Source: Macrothele yani (Eukaryota; Arthropoda; Arachnida; Araneae; Macrothelidae). From it: a stretch of 64,000 nucleotides of DNA. The notes beneath the pieces were generated by a model that worked only from the letters and a program-made list of their open reading frames with translations, was not told the origin of the DNA and did no database searches. The position numbers were made by a program, and so were the translations under genes. Shown here piece after piece: positions 1-10,758 of the stretch. Each line of letters begins with the position of its first letter. The first letter of the stretch is position 1. The stretch is from contig CM077006.1 of assembly GCA_039090855.1 (NCBI GenBank), forward strand, positions 46,323,336 through 46,387,335, written 5' to 3'.

Positions 1-2361
1 GGTCACGGCAACAGAAACCAGCGTGGAAATACTCTCGTTGAGTTTGCAGAGGCAGAAGGATTTTTCATCTTGAACTCCTTTTTCAAGAAAAAGCCACACA
101 GGAAATGGACATGGAGACATCCAATTGGGACGACAAGTAAAATTGATTTTATTATGTGTAACAAAAAAATTCGTCATCGAAGACTGCAGTGTGCTGAACA
201 AGTTCAACACAGGTAGTGACCATAGATTGGTGAGATGTAAGATGCACCTCAACACTAAACTGGAACGTGGCAAGCTCATAAGACAAACAAAATGTATTGA
301 CATAACCAACCTTAAAAAACACCATAATACTTTCAAGTTGGAACTGAAGAACAGATTCTCTGCTTTAGAAGGCCTAACATCGGAAGAAGTGGATATTTCG
401 GAAGTTAACAGAAAAGTAACCAAAGCTCTAATGGAAACAGCAACAAAATTAGCTGGGTCTAAGAACAAGTTGCATGTGAACAAATTATCAGGAAAAACCA
501 AAATGTTGATGCAAAAAAGAAGAGAGATGAGGACAACTAAAGAAGATGTGACTTCCAAAGTGGAATATATAGAGCTATGCAAGACAACACGAAAAAGTAT
601 CACTGAAGACGTAAGGAAATTCAACTGTGAGCTAGTGAGGAAAGCAATTGAAAACAACCAAAGCCTTAAGATAGCAAAGGGACATCTCAGTAAGGGAAGA
701 AAACAGATTATGGCTCTGAGAAAAGAAGATGGTTCTATAACAAGAAATAGAGGCGAAATTTTGACAAGAGTGAAAGATTTCTACTCCAAATTATATGAAA
801 GGGATGATACATGTACTCCAGACATCATGGAAGGTACCAGAGTTCTTCCAGTCCTCCCAGCAGAAGTTGCTCATGCAATCAAGAACATGAAGCTGGGGAA
901 AGCTCCAGGAGAAGATGGAATTACTATAGACATCATACAAGAAGCAAGTGGAGAAATTGAAACAGTACTCGCCCAAATTTTCACTCGATGCCTTAATGAA
1001 GGGAAGATTCCTGAGGATTGGAACAACGCTACAATGATCCTGCTACATAAAAAAGGTGACATTGAGGATCTCAGGAACTACAGACCTATCAGCCTCCTAT
1101 CGGTGGTTTATAAAATCTTCACTAAAGTTCTTTCACACCGCTTGAAGGTAACACTGGACATGGCTCAACCGAGAGAACAAGCTGGATTCAGGAGTGGCTA
1201 CAGCACAATAGATCATATCCACGTACTGAGAGAACTAATTGAAAGAGCGAGGGAATATGAACTTCCATTGTGCATGGCTTTTATCGATTATGAAAAAGCC
1301 TTTGATTCGGTGAAACCATCAGCAGTTACAATGGCTCTGAAATCCTGCGGTATTGAAGATGCATACATTAATATTATTAATAACATCTATGAAAATGCAA
1401 GTGCAAAGATTCGGCTGTTTGAAAATACAACACACATAAAAATTGGAAAGGAGTGAGACAAGGTGACACCATATCTCCAAAGCTCTTTAATGCCACATTG
1501 GAAAATGTCTTTCAATCACTGAACTGGGAAAACAAAGGGATAAAGATTAATGGAGATTATCTAACCCACCTTCGTTTTGCTGATGACGTAGTCATTTTTG
1601 CAACTACCCCATCAGAGCTGCAGAGTATGATCCAGGAACTTGCTGACAAGAGTAAAGAAGTGGGATTAAAAATGAACTTTCAGAAGACAAAAGTGATGTT
1701 CAATGCTTTTACAAGAAATGAAGATTTATCGATTGATGGAGAAAAACTGGAGATAACAGATACATATGTTTATCTTGGACAGCAGATATCAAGTGAGGGT
1801 CACATTGATGAAGAAATTAATCGGCGTACAAAACTTGCCTGGAGAGCTTTTGGAAGAAACAGCATAATTTTCAAGAGCAATATGCCATTATGTCTTAAAA
1901 GAAAAGTGTTTGATCAATGCATCCTTCCAGTGCTTACGTATGGTGCAGAGACGTGGACCTTAACTAAAAGAGACATACAAAGGCTGCAGACAACTCAAAG
2001 AAGCATGGAGAGGTGCATGCTTGGTATAACCAGGAGAGATAAGAAGAGGAACTCGTGGATCCGAAAAATGACGAGAGTGGAAGACATCATGATCAGAGTT
2101 AAATCCCTGAAATGGCAATGGGCTGGACATACTGCCAGAAGGACAGACCATAGATGGACAGCCGAAATTTTAGATTGGATTCCAAGGGACAGGAAAAGAC
2201 CCAGAAAAAGACCACATGGGAGATGGGTGGATGAAATTCGTAAATATGCGGGAGTGACATGGAGGAGACTGGCACAAGACAGACCGTTGTGGAGGAAACT
2301 TGGGGGAGACCTTCGTCCAGCAGTGGATTGATAATGGTTGACAATGATGATGATGATGATT
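1..2361 (+). mobile_element. RTE-type LINE, copy A, 5' end outside the window
   Basis: A non-LTR retrotransposon encoding endonuclease plus reverse transcriptase (RT). The endonuclease C-terminus (TGSDHRLVRC) lies near 200-240. The RT follows: APGEDGI at about 905, NYRPISLL at 1075, the palm motif FIDYEKAFDS at 1280 and the catalytic FADD at 1575. A thumb-like basic C-terminus (RWVDEIRKYAG) ends at 2331. The element ends in a GATGAT tail, typical of RTE-clade elements that use microsatellite tails instead of poly-A. Against copy C (15298-18486), the frame shifts near 165 (an extra A in an A-run) and near 1452 (a missing G in a G-run). It is probably a recent copy. Confidence 0.9.
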
Positions 2362-2399
2362 TCTTGGTGATTCCATGCAGAGATAAGTAAGTCCCTGCT

Positions 2400-2565
2400 A
2401 TTTTTGGCTATCAGCAGTCTTTGAACGTCTGATTTTGCTAATGTCTGGGTCTCAGCACTATACGCAAGAACTGGAAGGACACATTGGCTGAATATTTTCT
2501 ATTTAAGGCACAATCGCAAACTACTCTTTAAAATTATGCTGTTCTACTTCAGAAAATACATTATG
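2400..2565 (-). mobile_element. Old fragment of an RTE-type LINE
   Basis: The stretch around 2450-2555 (cactatacgcaagaactgg and onward to aaattatgctgtt) aligns with the antisense RT C-terminal region seen at 61258-61350. It is heavily diverged and has no reading frame, so it is a decayed copy inside the VARS2 locus, downstream of exon 6. Confidence 0.55.
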
Positions 2566-2754
2566 ATATAGAACTTGCAAGGCTTTTTGTTAGATGATCC
2601 ACCAGAAAGATCAAAATGAAACTCCACTACTTGTTTCAATTTGCAAATCTTATTTAAGAATACTTAGTATTACAGAAATCATACCTTACATGAACCAATT
2701 TCAGAGCGAAAATCTGAGAGACAGAGAGAACGGGAACTAAGTATTTATTTTAAT

Positions 2755-2981
2755 AATAACACATAAACATAGAAAATGAGCAAAAACACACAGAGTCACG
2801 TATGGTAAAAGGTCCGTTTAGCGGTAGCTTTCGGTCGTCCTACGACCTTGATCACCGCGATTGACTGGAATCGATTGTGGGTGATCGAGATCGTAGAACA
2901 ACCGAAAGCTACTGCTAAACGGACCTTTTACCATACGTGACTCTGTGTGTTTTTGCTCATTTTCTATGTTTATGTGTTATT
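2755..2981. repeat. Near-perfect 227-bp hairpin element
   Basis: The two halves are inverted copies: the left arm starts aataacacataaacatag and the right arm ends ctatgtttatgtgttatt. Matching continues almost without break to a loop near 2855-2880. There is no coding capacity. The structure suggests a palindromic MITE. No clear target-site duplication is visible. It lies in the intron just downstream of VARS2 exon 6, about 65 bp from its donor site. Confidence 0.8.
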
Positions 2982-3046
2982 GTCGCATGAAGCCTGGGTT
3001 TTAAACGAAATAACAGATATGATATCAAGTCAATAAATTTGCTTAC

Positions 3047-3128
3047 AGAGTCCATTGTAAAAGTTGATCGACCAAAGTCTAATGATGAACCAATTTTTTT
3101 CAATTGTTCAGTGATTTTCTCTTGAGTT
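3047..3128 (-). CDS. VARS2: VARS2-like exon 6 (last exon visible in the window)
   Basis: An 82-nt exon with acceptor CTTTTGCAG and donor GTAAGC. Its first base completes an Ile codon, followed by 27 residues (TQEKITEQLKK, then IGSSLDFGRSTFTMDS). It matches the family segment QLKKLGSSLDWDR.CFTMD. The spacing from the WK of exon 5 to QLKK equals that in the human enzyme, so no exon is missing between them. The editing domain, KMSKS motif and anticodon-binding domain are not in the window and must lie beyond position 1. Confidence 0.88.
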
Positions 3129-3501
3129 CTGCAAAAGAAATTCAATTCAGCCATCACAAAAGATTCCATTACATACAGAACTTTAATTTGCTAATAGTGT
3201 GAAATACTTTAAAAAGGAAAAGGGTTCTTTAACTATCATCTTTAAAAAGAAATTAAAAAAATATTTTCTGAGGTAAACTCATAAAATTTGATAGCAAGTT
3301 TCTACAACCAAATGCTTGCCTGTCATCACTATTTGTGATTGGGAACTACTAGGAATGAACTGACTTTGTTAACTTTCCAGGCAGAATGGTACATCATGGA
3401 CACTATTTCTTCATATGTATCAGTGCTTTTCCATCTACTACTAAACACTGTCAAATATATTTGCAGAAAAGGGAAGTCGGAATATTTCATCAATTTTAGA
3501 A

Positions 3502-3695
3502 AACATCAAAGAAATATAATTAAAACTATCATTAACTTTCAGAAACATCAAAGAAATATTATTACATGTATCATTAACTTTTGAAAGCATCAAAGAAATA
3601 AAATTAAAACTACCAATAACTTTCAAACACATCAAAGAACTGTAACTAAAACGATCCAACTTTTAAAAACATTAAAGAAACATAATTAAAATTGA
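3502..3695. repeat. Minisatellite, about five units of 40-45 bp
   Basis: Repeats of the form aacatcaaagaaatataatt followed by aaaactatcattaacttt occur in succession from 3502, 3543, 3585, 3628 and 3667. They diverge increasingly to the right. It is a simple tandem array in an intron. Confidence 0.75.
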
Positions 3696-3797
3696 AGTCT
3701 AAGATATTCTTGGACGCTCATAAAGAGCTTCACTCTTGAATTGCTCATTTTTTAACCCAAGGTGTCAGCCCCCTTTCTTTATTTCTTTATTTTTCAT

Positions 3798-3801
3798 TTA
3801 C

Positions 3802-3836
<35 letters not shown>
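3798..3836. repeat. (TA)n microsatellite
   Basis: Alternating TA, interrupted only at its left end, abutting the poly-T side of the SINE remnant that follows. Confidence 0.9.
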
Positions 3837-3840
<4 letters not shown>

Positions 3841-4000
3841 AATATGGGGTTTTAGCTGCCACCATGAACAACTCTGAGGGCTATGAGCAGTTACCAGTTC
3901 CCAAATTAGGGCCACTTCTTCTAGGAAAGGGACAGTGCCAGAGCCATAAAAACAAGCACACCACCCATGCCTCACCCAGGACTCAGACCCGGGGCTAATC
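3837..4000 (-). mobile_element. tRNA-derived SINE, old copy
   Basis: This is the same family as 4025-4251 but much diverged. The segments gggctatgagcagttaccag, aaagggacagtgccagagcc and ccatgcctcaccc are recognisable. The tRNA-like head is degraded and no B box remains intact. Confidence 0.75.
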
Positions 4001-4024
4001 TCACAGAAATGGTCCTCAAACTAT

Positions 4025-4251
4025 TTTTTTTTTTTTTTTTTTTATTGGAGGTTTAACGACCACCGTGAGCAACTCAATGGGCTATAAGCAGTCGCCCGTC
4101 CCTAATTTAGGGTCACTGGTTCCAGGGAAGGGAGAGAGCCAGTGCCGTAAGACAAACACAACATCCATGCCTGACCGGGATTCGAACCCGGACCCCTTAC
4201 GGATGAATGATCAGAGGCCAGCGCCTTAGACCACTGCGCCACCGGGGCGGC
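4025..4251 (-). mobile_element. tRNA-derived SINE with target duplication
   Basis: A full-length copy read on the minus strand. It begins with a tRNA-like head (GCCGCCCCGGTGGCGCAGTG, A-box-like; GGGTTCGAATCCCGG, B box). A tRNA-unrelated body follows (ACGGCACTGGCTCTCTCCC and CCCTAAATTAGGGACGGGCG) and then a poly-A tail, seen here as poly-T at 4025. It is flanked by direct repeats cctcaaactat on both sides. Confidence 0.93.
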
Positions 4252-4970
4252 CTCAAACTATTCAGCACCCTAGGTGGCTTTCCCTGACTTCTGCCACACA
4301 AGAAAAGAAATATGAAAAAATGACTACAAATAAATCATGTAATGGCATTCACACAGCAGGACAGACCACAATGTGGCAATTACAGCCTGTTGCAGTGAAT
4401 GTAATCCTCAACAAACATCAAATACACTCACAATAAAACACAAAGCGCACTGAATGGAGAAAAAACCTCTGAATAGGCTTACACAGTTTACCACACAGGG
4501 GTCACCACCTAGGGATGATTAAATCATAAAATACTGTTCAGAGAGTATCACAATGAAGTAATTACTTTTTCAAAATCAAGGTATACATATGTATTAACAT
4601 AAGCAAAAAGTATGAACAAAAAAAGCCTTACCTTTTTTTGTTTCAGGCACTATGGACTAAGGCCATCTTGAAATTACAAAAAAATATATTGGTTATAAAC
4701 TATGCTTGCTTTCCAGAGAATGAGTGTACTGCCCTTTATTGGCAGTCTCTGTTTCAATGTTCCTTACACATTATGGAGATTACCTAAAAATTTATTTAAC
4801 TTTTTAGAAACATATGAAGGTGCTTCTACAAGGTAGCACCAAAGTTTAAATCCTTATGTTCAGCAGGTTTTTCTTCTATAAAGCAACCATGTTTTATGTA
4901 TGTTAGCTCATTCAATGGCTATCAAGCATAAAAACCACATATTCACATTAGCCTACTATATCAGAAAAAT
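4252..4970. other. Intron sequence without recognised features
   Basis: AT-rich sequence between a SINE and an RTE remnant. I see no coding frame, tandem repeat or transposon end. Confidence 0.5.
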
Positions 4971-4974
4971 GTTG

Positions 4975-6195
4975 TTTATATAAATAGAATCTTCACTAAT
5001 GTACTGTTACATTGCTTGAAGTAAGCACTGGATGCTGCCCAACCAAGAGAACAAGTTGGATTCAGCAGTGGTTACAGTACTATAGATTATATTCATGTAC
5101 TCAAAAAACTAACTGAAAGAGTGGATGAACATAAACTCCCATTATGTATGGTTTTAAAAATTATGAAAAGTAGTTTGATTCCATGAAATCATCAACAATT
5201 GTAATGTTTTTGAAATCCTGTGGTATTAAAGATTCATATATTAATATTACTAATAACATCTATGAAAATGCAAGTGCAAAGATTTGACTGTTCGAAGAAA
5301 CAGCACATGCAAAAAATTGGAAAAAGAGTGAGATAAGATGACACCATATCTCTCAGGGTTTTCAGTACCACATTGCAGAATCTTTTCTGGGAAGACAAGA
5401 GGATAAAAATTAATGGATATTATTTAACCCAACTTCATTTTGCACACAACTTTGTCATTTTTGCAAGTACCCTCTTAGGGCTGTAAAGTATGATTCAGGA
5501 ACTTGCCAACAAGAGTAAAGAAGTCAGCTTAAAAATTAACTTACCGAAAACAAAATCAATGTACAATGCTTTCACAAAAACTCAAGATTTAGTTAAATCT
5601 AGAAGTAACCAATGCCTAAATTTACTTTGGGCAACAGATATCAAAGTGTGGGCCATATCAAAGAGGAAATTCATAGGCACATAAAACTTAGTTGGAGAGC
5701 ATTTGGAAGAAACTGCACAATTTTCAAGAACACTTTACCATTATGTCTTAAGAAAAAGTGTGTAATCAATCAATGCATCCTTTCAGATCTTACTTATGAT
5801 CAGAGACACAGACCTTAACTAAGAGAATGAGATGTTTGGAGGTTGCAGACAACTGAAAGAAGCCTGGAGAGGCACATGCTTGGTGTAATCAAGAAAGATA
5901 GGAAAGAAACTCATGGATTAGAAAAATGAGAAGAGTTGATGATATCATAATCAATGTAAAAACCCTGAAATGGCAAAGGGCTGGACATATTGCTAGAACA
6001 ACTAACCACTGCTAGACAACTGAAATACTCAACCGGATTCCAAGAGACAGAAAAAGACCCAAAACAGGACTACATGGGAGACAGGTGGATGAAATTCAGA
6101 AACATGCCAGAATGACAGGAGGAGACTGGCTCAAGACAAAAAGTTGTAGAAGAGATTTGGGGAGATCTTCATCCAGCAGTGGACTGATAAAAAAC
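4975..6195 (+). mobile_element. RTE-type LINE, copy B, old and 5'-truncated
   Basis: It aligns with copies A and C from the segment before AQPREQAGFRSG (about 5040) through the ATGPSEL-like region at 5470, the WRAFGRN region at 5690 and the C-terminus near 6180 (ccagcagtggactgataa). It has many substitutions, stops and deletions: the catalytic FADD site now reads hahn-like (tttgcacacaac). It is much older than copies A, C and D. Confidence 0.85.
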
Positions 6196-6296
6196 TGAAT
6201 ACAACCCAGGATGATAAATGAGTAAATCAGTTACATTTACCCACATTAATTTCCCTTTTAATGAAAAATTGTGACAATTAAACAAATTTCTCATAC

Positions 6297-6461
6297 ATAG
6301 TTTTCCATTCCATGATTTCTTCCAGAAATTTTTCACGGCCCAAGTCATGCTTAGTTTTCTTTTTCTCTTGTAACATTTTCTTCTCAACAATTGTCTGTGT
6401 AGCAATGCCACCATGGTCATATCCTGGCACCCAAAGGACAACATTACCTTTCATACGATGC
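6297..6461 (-). CDS. VARS2: VARS2-like exon 5 (Rossmann fold continuation)
   Basis: A 165-nt exon with acceptor TTTTCAG and donor GTATGA. Its first base completes the Trp codon from exon 4, giving [20 protein letters not shown], then [10 protein letters not shown], a Lys-rich segment, and [14 protein letters not shown]. The VPG.DH.GIATQ..VEK pattern is a strongly conserved core signature of valyl-tRNA synthetases. A Gly stands where Ala is usual (DHGG rather than DHAG). The exon ends with two bases of a codon completed in exon 6. The intron to exon 4 is about 0.9 kb, the only short intron of the gene here. Confidence 0.93.
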
Positions 6462-7358
6462 CTGAAAATAATCAAGTGTCACATAAGTAAAGAACAAAGT
6501 TATCACAAAAAAAAATTATTTTTAATGACAGCTGCAGAACTTAATATCTTAAAAGTTAATATTGTGAATGAATTTATAAAAAAATATTCAAAAAATAAAA
6601 TGTTTCAAGGAGAAATAAAACCCTGATTTCAGAAATATTTACCACTTTGCTTACAAATTAATGAAATCTTTCTAGAACATACGACACAATTATGTATGAT
6701 TTTGATTGACATATTTTCAAATCCCCCATCAAATTTACGGCACAAATAGAAAACTACTTTAACCACAAAAACATTTCACTTCTACATGACAGACAGATTT
6801 CAGAAATCCAAACAAATATTTATGTATATTTGATGTATACTTTTAAAACAAATTGTGAGAAATAGATTTGCACTCACACAATTTTTTTAAGTACCAATTT
6901 TTAAAGTAACTTTCATATATAGTATAAAAACAGACTTGAAAATATTCTCCAATAACAAAAATAATAATAATAATAATAAAGGATTTATCTTTCTTTACAG
7001 ATACAGCAATACAAAATCTTGAGCTGTGATCTGCTTAGTGCTAAATCTTGAGCTGTGAATCTGCTTGGATTAACTAAACTTTTGCTTTGGTTCTCAATTT
7101 CTGAGTGCTGGTGTACTTTCATACATACATCAGAATTTGTTCTTTCAGTAGGAATACAATACACTGTGCAACTCCCCCCCCCCCCAAAGACAATACCTAT
7201 GTCTCGTCTGAGATTTGACAAGGCAGACCAACTGTTAGACCAGCTGTTAAACCAGCTGTTAAAGAGTTCAGAAGTCCACACCCTAAACCACACAAGTCAC
7301 CAGAAAACAATGTAAATTTATGCAACTACTTTGAACTGAATGTAACATTGAAGCTTAC
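6462..7358 (-). other. VARS2 intron 4
   Basis: A short intron between exons 4 and 5. It holds a (TAA)n run at 6961-6979 and a C-run at about 7176-7186. Apparent reading frames on the plus strand here have no recognisable family. Confidence 0.6.
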
Positions 7359-7468
7359 CATCTAGCAATACTGTCCTGAATGGCAACTGTTAATGTATGT
7401 CCCAAATGAAGATTCCCTGTGACATTTGGAGGTGGAAGCACCATACAGAATGTGTTGCTATCCTCACC
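7359..7468 (-). CDS. VARS2: VARS2-like exon 4 (HIGH motif)
   Basis: A 110-nt exon with acceptor TTATACAG and donor GTAAGC. It encodes 36 residues plus two bases of a Trp codon. It contains [15 protein letters not shown], the ATP-binding HIGH signature of class I aminoacyl-tRNA synthetases (here HLGH), followed by [11 protein letters not shown]. The enzyme attaches valine to tRNA-Val. The AIQD-RW stretch, and VLWVPG in the next exon, resemble the mitochondrial paralogue more than the cytosolic one; that is from recall of the human proteins. The preceding intron is about 30 kb. Confidence 0.93.
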
Positions 7469-8340
7469 CTGTATAAAAGAAAAAGAAATAACATTGTACA
7501 ATGATCTGCTAACAAAAGGCAAAATGCAACAAAATTCACTTGGGAGAAACATTTGTGGTTATTATATATAAATATATGCAAAAATTATTGCTAGCATTAG
7601 ATTTCATTTCTACAAACTACACAAATAAATACTGCAAACAAATGCTCATTATTTATATTGAAGAAATTTCTTGAGGAACACTGTTCAAAGTACTGGGAGT
7701 CCCACTTAGACATATAATAAAATGAAAATATGTAATATATGAAGTACTAGTTCAAATGACAGAAGGTGGGTGCCATTGTAAAGAGCAGCAGTGAAATTTA
7801 TAAACCAGGCAAATTTGGGCATGTAGTGCATGGGCAGAAGTAGATAGCTTTTGAATCAGTTGCTATGTGTACTCCATGGAAGAAGGTGTTATGTGTGCTA
7901 TCACTTGTGGAAATTAAGTCAGTGACGCTTGTACAGTGCTGTTTTCACCATGAGTACAATGTTGGAGTGACGGCAAACATCTCAACTTACATGTCCATTA
8001 TGAAATGGGACAAGCAACTCAGAGAAATAAGACCGATGACTGGTAAACATGCTAAGCGTACGGTGTCTGAGGAAAATGTTGACAGGTTCGAAAGTCATTT
8101 GAAAAAAGCCCGAGGAAATCCATCAGAGAGGCTAGTGTACAGCTGGACATCCCACCAACAACAGTACATCAGGTACTCCATAAAAGGTTGCATTTACATG
8201 TGTACAAGCTTCAACTGCATCAATAAGACAAGCTGCATGACAGGACAGCACAGGATAGCATGGAAAAAATTTATGGAAACAATGTTAAACAAAATTGATG
8301 CAGACAATACCAATACATTTCTAGACTGGGTATCAGGCCA

Positions 8341-9409
8341 GAGCGTAATTTTTTTTTTTTTTTTTTTCGAATTTCGATATGCCCTGGTGCAGAAAAGTTG
8401 TGTATTGCTAAGTAAACCATGTGCAAAAAATTTAGCGAAATCCAAATAATATCTTACGGTTCCACTTTACCTCCAAACTTTCAATATTTCGGCAAAATCA
8501 TCACATTTTCATGTCCGTTGTGAGAAAAGAACAGCGTTGGTTACAGACTTTCTCTAGTGCATAAAAACTATCTGTTGGTACCTAAAAGATGCGCACAATT
8601 TTTCAGGCAAAGCAACTAATATCTTATGGTTCCAATTTAATGCAACAATACTCCATGTTTAAGGAAAATTGCAATACTTTGACACCCAGTGTTCACCATG
8701 TGATTTGCTTCCTAGTTGTGTTAATGTGTGCACTACTGCACTGAAAGCACAAAATATTGTGCAAATGTGCTGTAGTGCACACTGCACATGGTGCAGCTCT
8801 TCACATTTTTTCCTGTTTCATAAAAATCTCAGAACTTATCATGAGGAGGTGGCTGCACAGCGAGTTCCACCTGTGCCCAACCCAACCAACCCTACATCAG
8901 GGCAAATCAATTTCCTGTTCTTTATTAATTTTTACTCTGAAATCTGATTTACTTTCAAACACTGGCATTGTTTGCTGTGCTTCCAACCATACTCTAATAA
9001 ATCCATCCCTTTGTTCTTCACAAACAGCAGCAGATACTTCTGTTGTCAACTTAATGCATCGCTCAACAATATCTTTACAGTCACTGTTGCACGTGTTCAT
9101 TATTTCATCGTCAGTTAAATGAGCAGTCAATGGCAGTTTGCTTAAGACGCATGATTGCCAGTCAATTAGGCCAAAATAATTCTTCCCCTGAACAGTTGAA
9201 CTGAGGAATTTCGAATACACGGATTGCATCGCAGTTTTGTGCCCTTGCTTGAAGGATCCTGCGGAAGCCAAGTTCTCTGATATGTTTCCTCTCGTCCATG
9301 ATCATAGCCAGAAGTATTGATTCTGGATGGCCAAAATAGCCATTCCTTTGTATTAGGTGGTCCAGAATGCTCTTCAAATCTTGGGTGAGATATCTGGATG
9401 TATGGAGCC
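8341..9409 (-). repeat. Left inverted arm of the 3.2 kb element
   Basis: It is the reverse complement of 10330-11521, with a few indels. It includes a second, antisense copy of the C-terminal coding block, with minus-strand peptides such as IMNTCNSDCKDIVERCIKL. Relative to the right arm it lacks about 45 bp encoding GTQNFPYHNQGVEQ. That deletion lies between two short GAGC repeats. Confidence 0.85.
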
Positions 9410-10758
9410 ATACTTGCCAGTGCACTTTTGGAAGATGTGGGAATGATAACTCAAGCTGATACTTCAAGTGTTATAGATAGGCACAAAATTAAAAGGCAGA
9501 GAAAAAAACAACAGGGAAAACAGTTTCAAAACGATAATCTGACTGCACATAAAGTTATTAAAGGGCTTTATTTCAACGGCTGTAAGGACCAAACCATAAT
9601 GTTTCAAGAAAGGGAAGGAAAGCAGTTCAAAAAACTATTACTGAAGAACACGTGACTATGCTGGAAGAATCTGGAAGTAAATATCTTGGGCATATCACTC
9701 CTACATCTTCCACCACAAAGGACATTGCCAAATGTCTGCTGGATTTCTTACATGCCAAGAATATCGACCTAAGCAAACTGTTGGTGATAGGCTGCGATGG
9801 AACTGTCGTTAATACTGGGCGTAAAGGAGGTGCAATTCAATTCGCATTCTAGGGCTAGAGTGGAGCATATGCCAGTTGCACAGAAACAGGCTGGCACTCC
9901 GTCACTTAATTCAACATTTGGATGGCCAAATGAGTGGCCCAAAAACATTTTCAGGGAAAAATCAGCAAACAGCAGGAGGGCTGCAAAAATCTACCGGTTC
10001 TGAAATTTGAAGCGGGTTTTCCTGAACGTGATGAAAAAATTGCGAGGGATCTTAACACGTCACAGAAACACCTGTGGGACCTTAGCCACGCTGTGACAAG
10101 GCGTACGTGGTCATCAAGCCTGGCACTTAAGCACCCAGGGGGAAATGAGCCATGCGCGGTGGCAAACGACAGCTAATCATATTTTGTGTCTTTATATTAG
10201 TACTTTGCAGCCTTTGAATTCACTTAAATTTCTGACAGAATTTGTTGTGAGGTTTATGCACCTACGTAGTTCATTTATAAGATCACACCTCATTGCCATG
10301 ATGGAGCATGGAAGCTGTGGAAGGCCATCCATACATCCAGATATCTCACCCAGGATTTGAAGAGCATTGTGGACCACGTAATCCAAAGGAAAGGCTATTT
10401 TGGCCATCCAGAATCAATACTTCTGGCTATGATCACGGACGAGAGAAAACATATCAGAGAACTTGGCTTCAGCAGGATCCTTCGAGCAAGGGCACAAAAC
10501 TGCGATGCAGTCCGTGTATTCGAAATTCCTCAGTTCAACTGTTCAGGGGAGGATTATTTTGGCCTAATTGACTGGCAATCATGCGTCTTAAGCGAACTGC
10601 CATTGACTGCTCATGTAACCGACGACGAAATAATGAACACGTGCAACAGTGACTGTAAAGACATTGTTGAGCGATTGGGCACGCAAAACTTCCCTTATCA
10701 CAATCAGGGAGTGGAGCAATGCATTAAGTTGACAACAGAAGCATCTGCTGCTGTTTGA
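9410..10758 (+). pseudogene. Transposon-borne protein of an unclassified family, 5'-truncated
   Basis: Reading segments in shifting frames give HKVIKGLYFNGCKD, then EESGSKYLGHITPTSST, LLVIGCDGTVVNTG, then a middle part with WDLSHAV and RWQTTANHI. The C-terminal block runs GYFGHPESILLAMITDERKH, IRELGFSRILRAR, FNCSGEDYFGLIDWQ and FPYHNQGVEQCIKLTTEAS. I recall proteins of this kind (CDGTAVNTG ... FPCHTQAVER..KLVTEAS) as repeated uncharacterised genes in invertebrate genomes, but know no named function. The CDGT motif could be an RNase H-like catalytic Asp; that is inference. The start codon region is missing because the left arm replaces it. Several frameshifts make it inactive. Confidence 0.65.

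Noticed and set aside
3502..3695. Regularly spaced repeats resembling a CRISPR array
   Set aside because: The units are contiguous and diverging with no distinct spacers, and the window is eukaryotic; it is a minisatellite.
6312..6626. Plus-strand open frame of about 100 codons
   Set aside because: It is the antisense of VARS2 exon 5 and its acceptor region; no family similarity in this frame.
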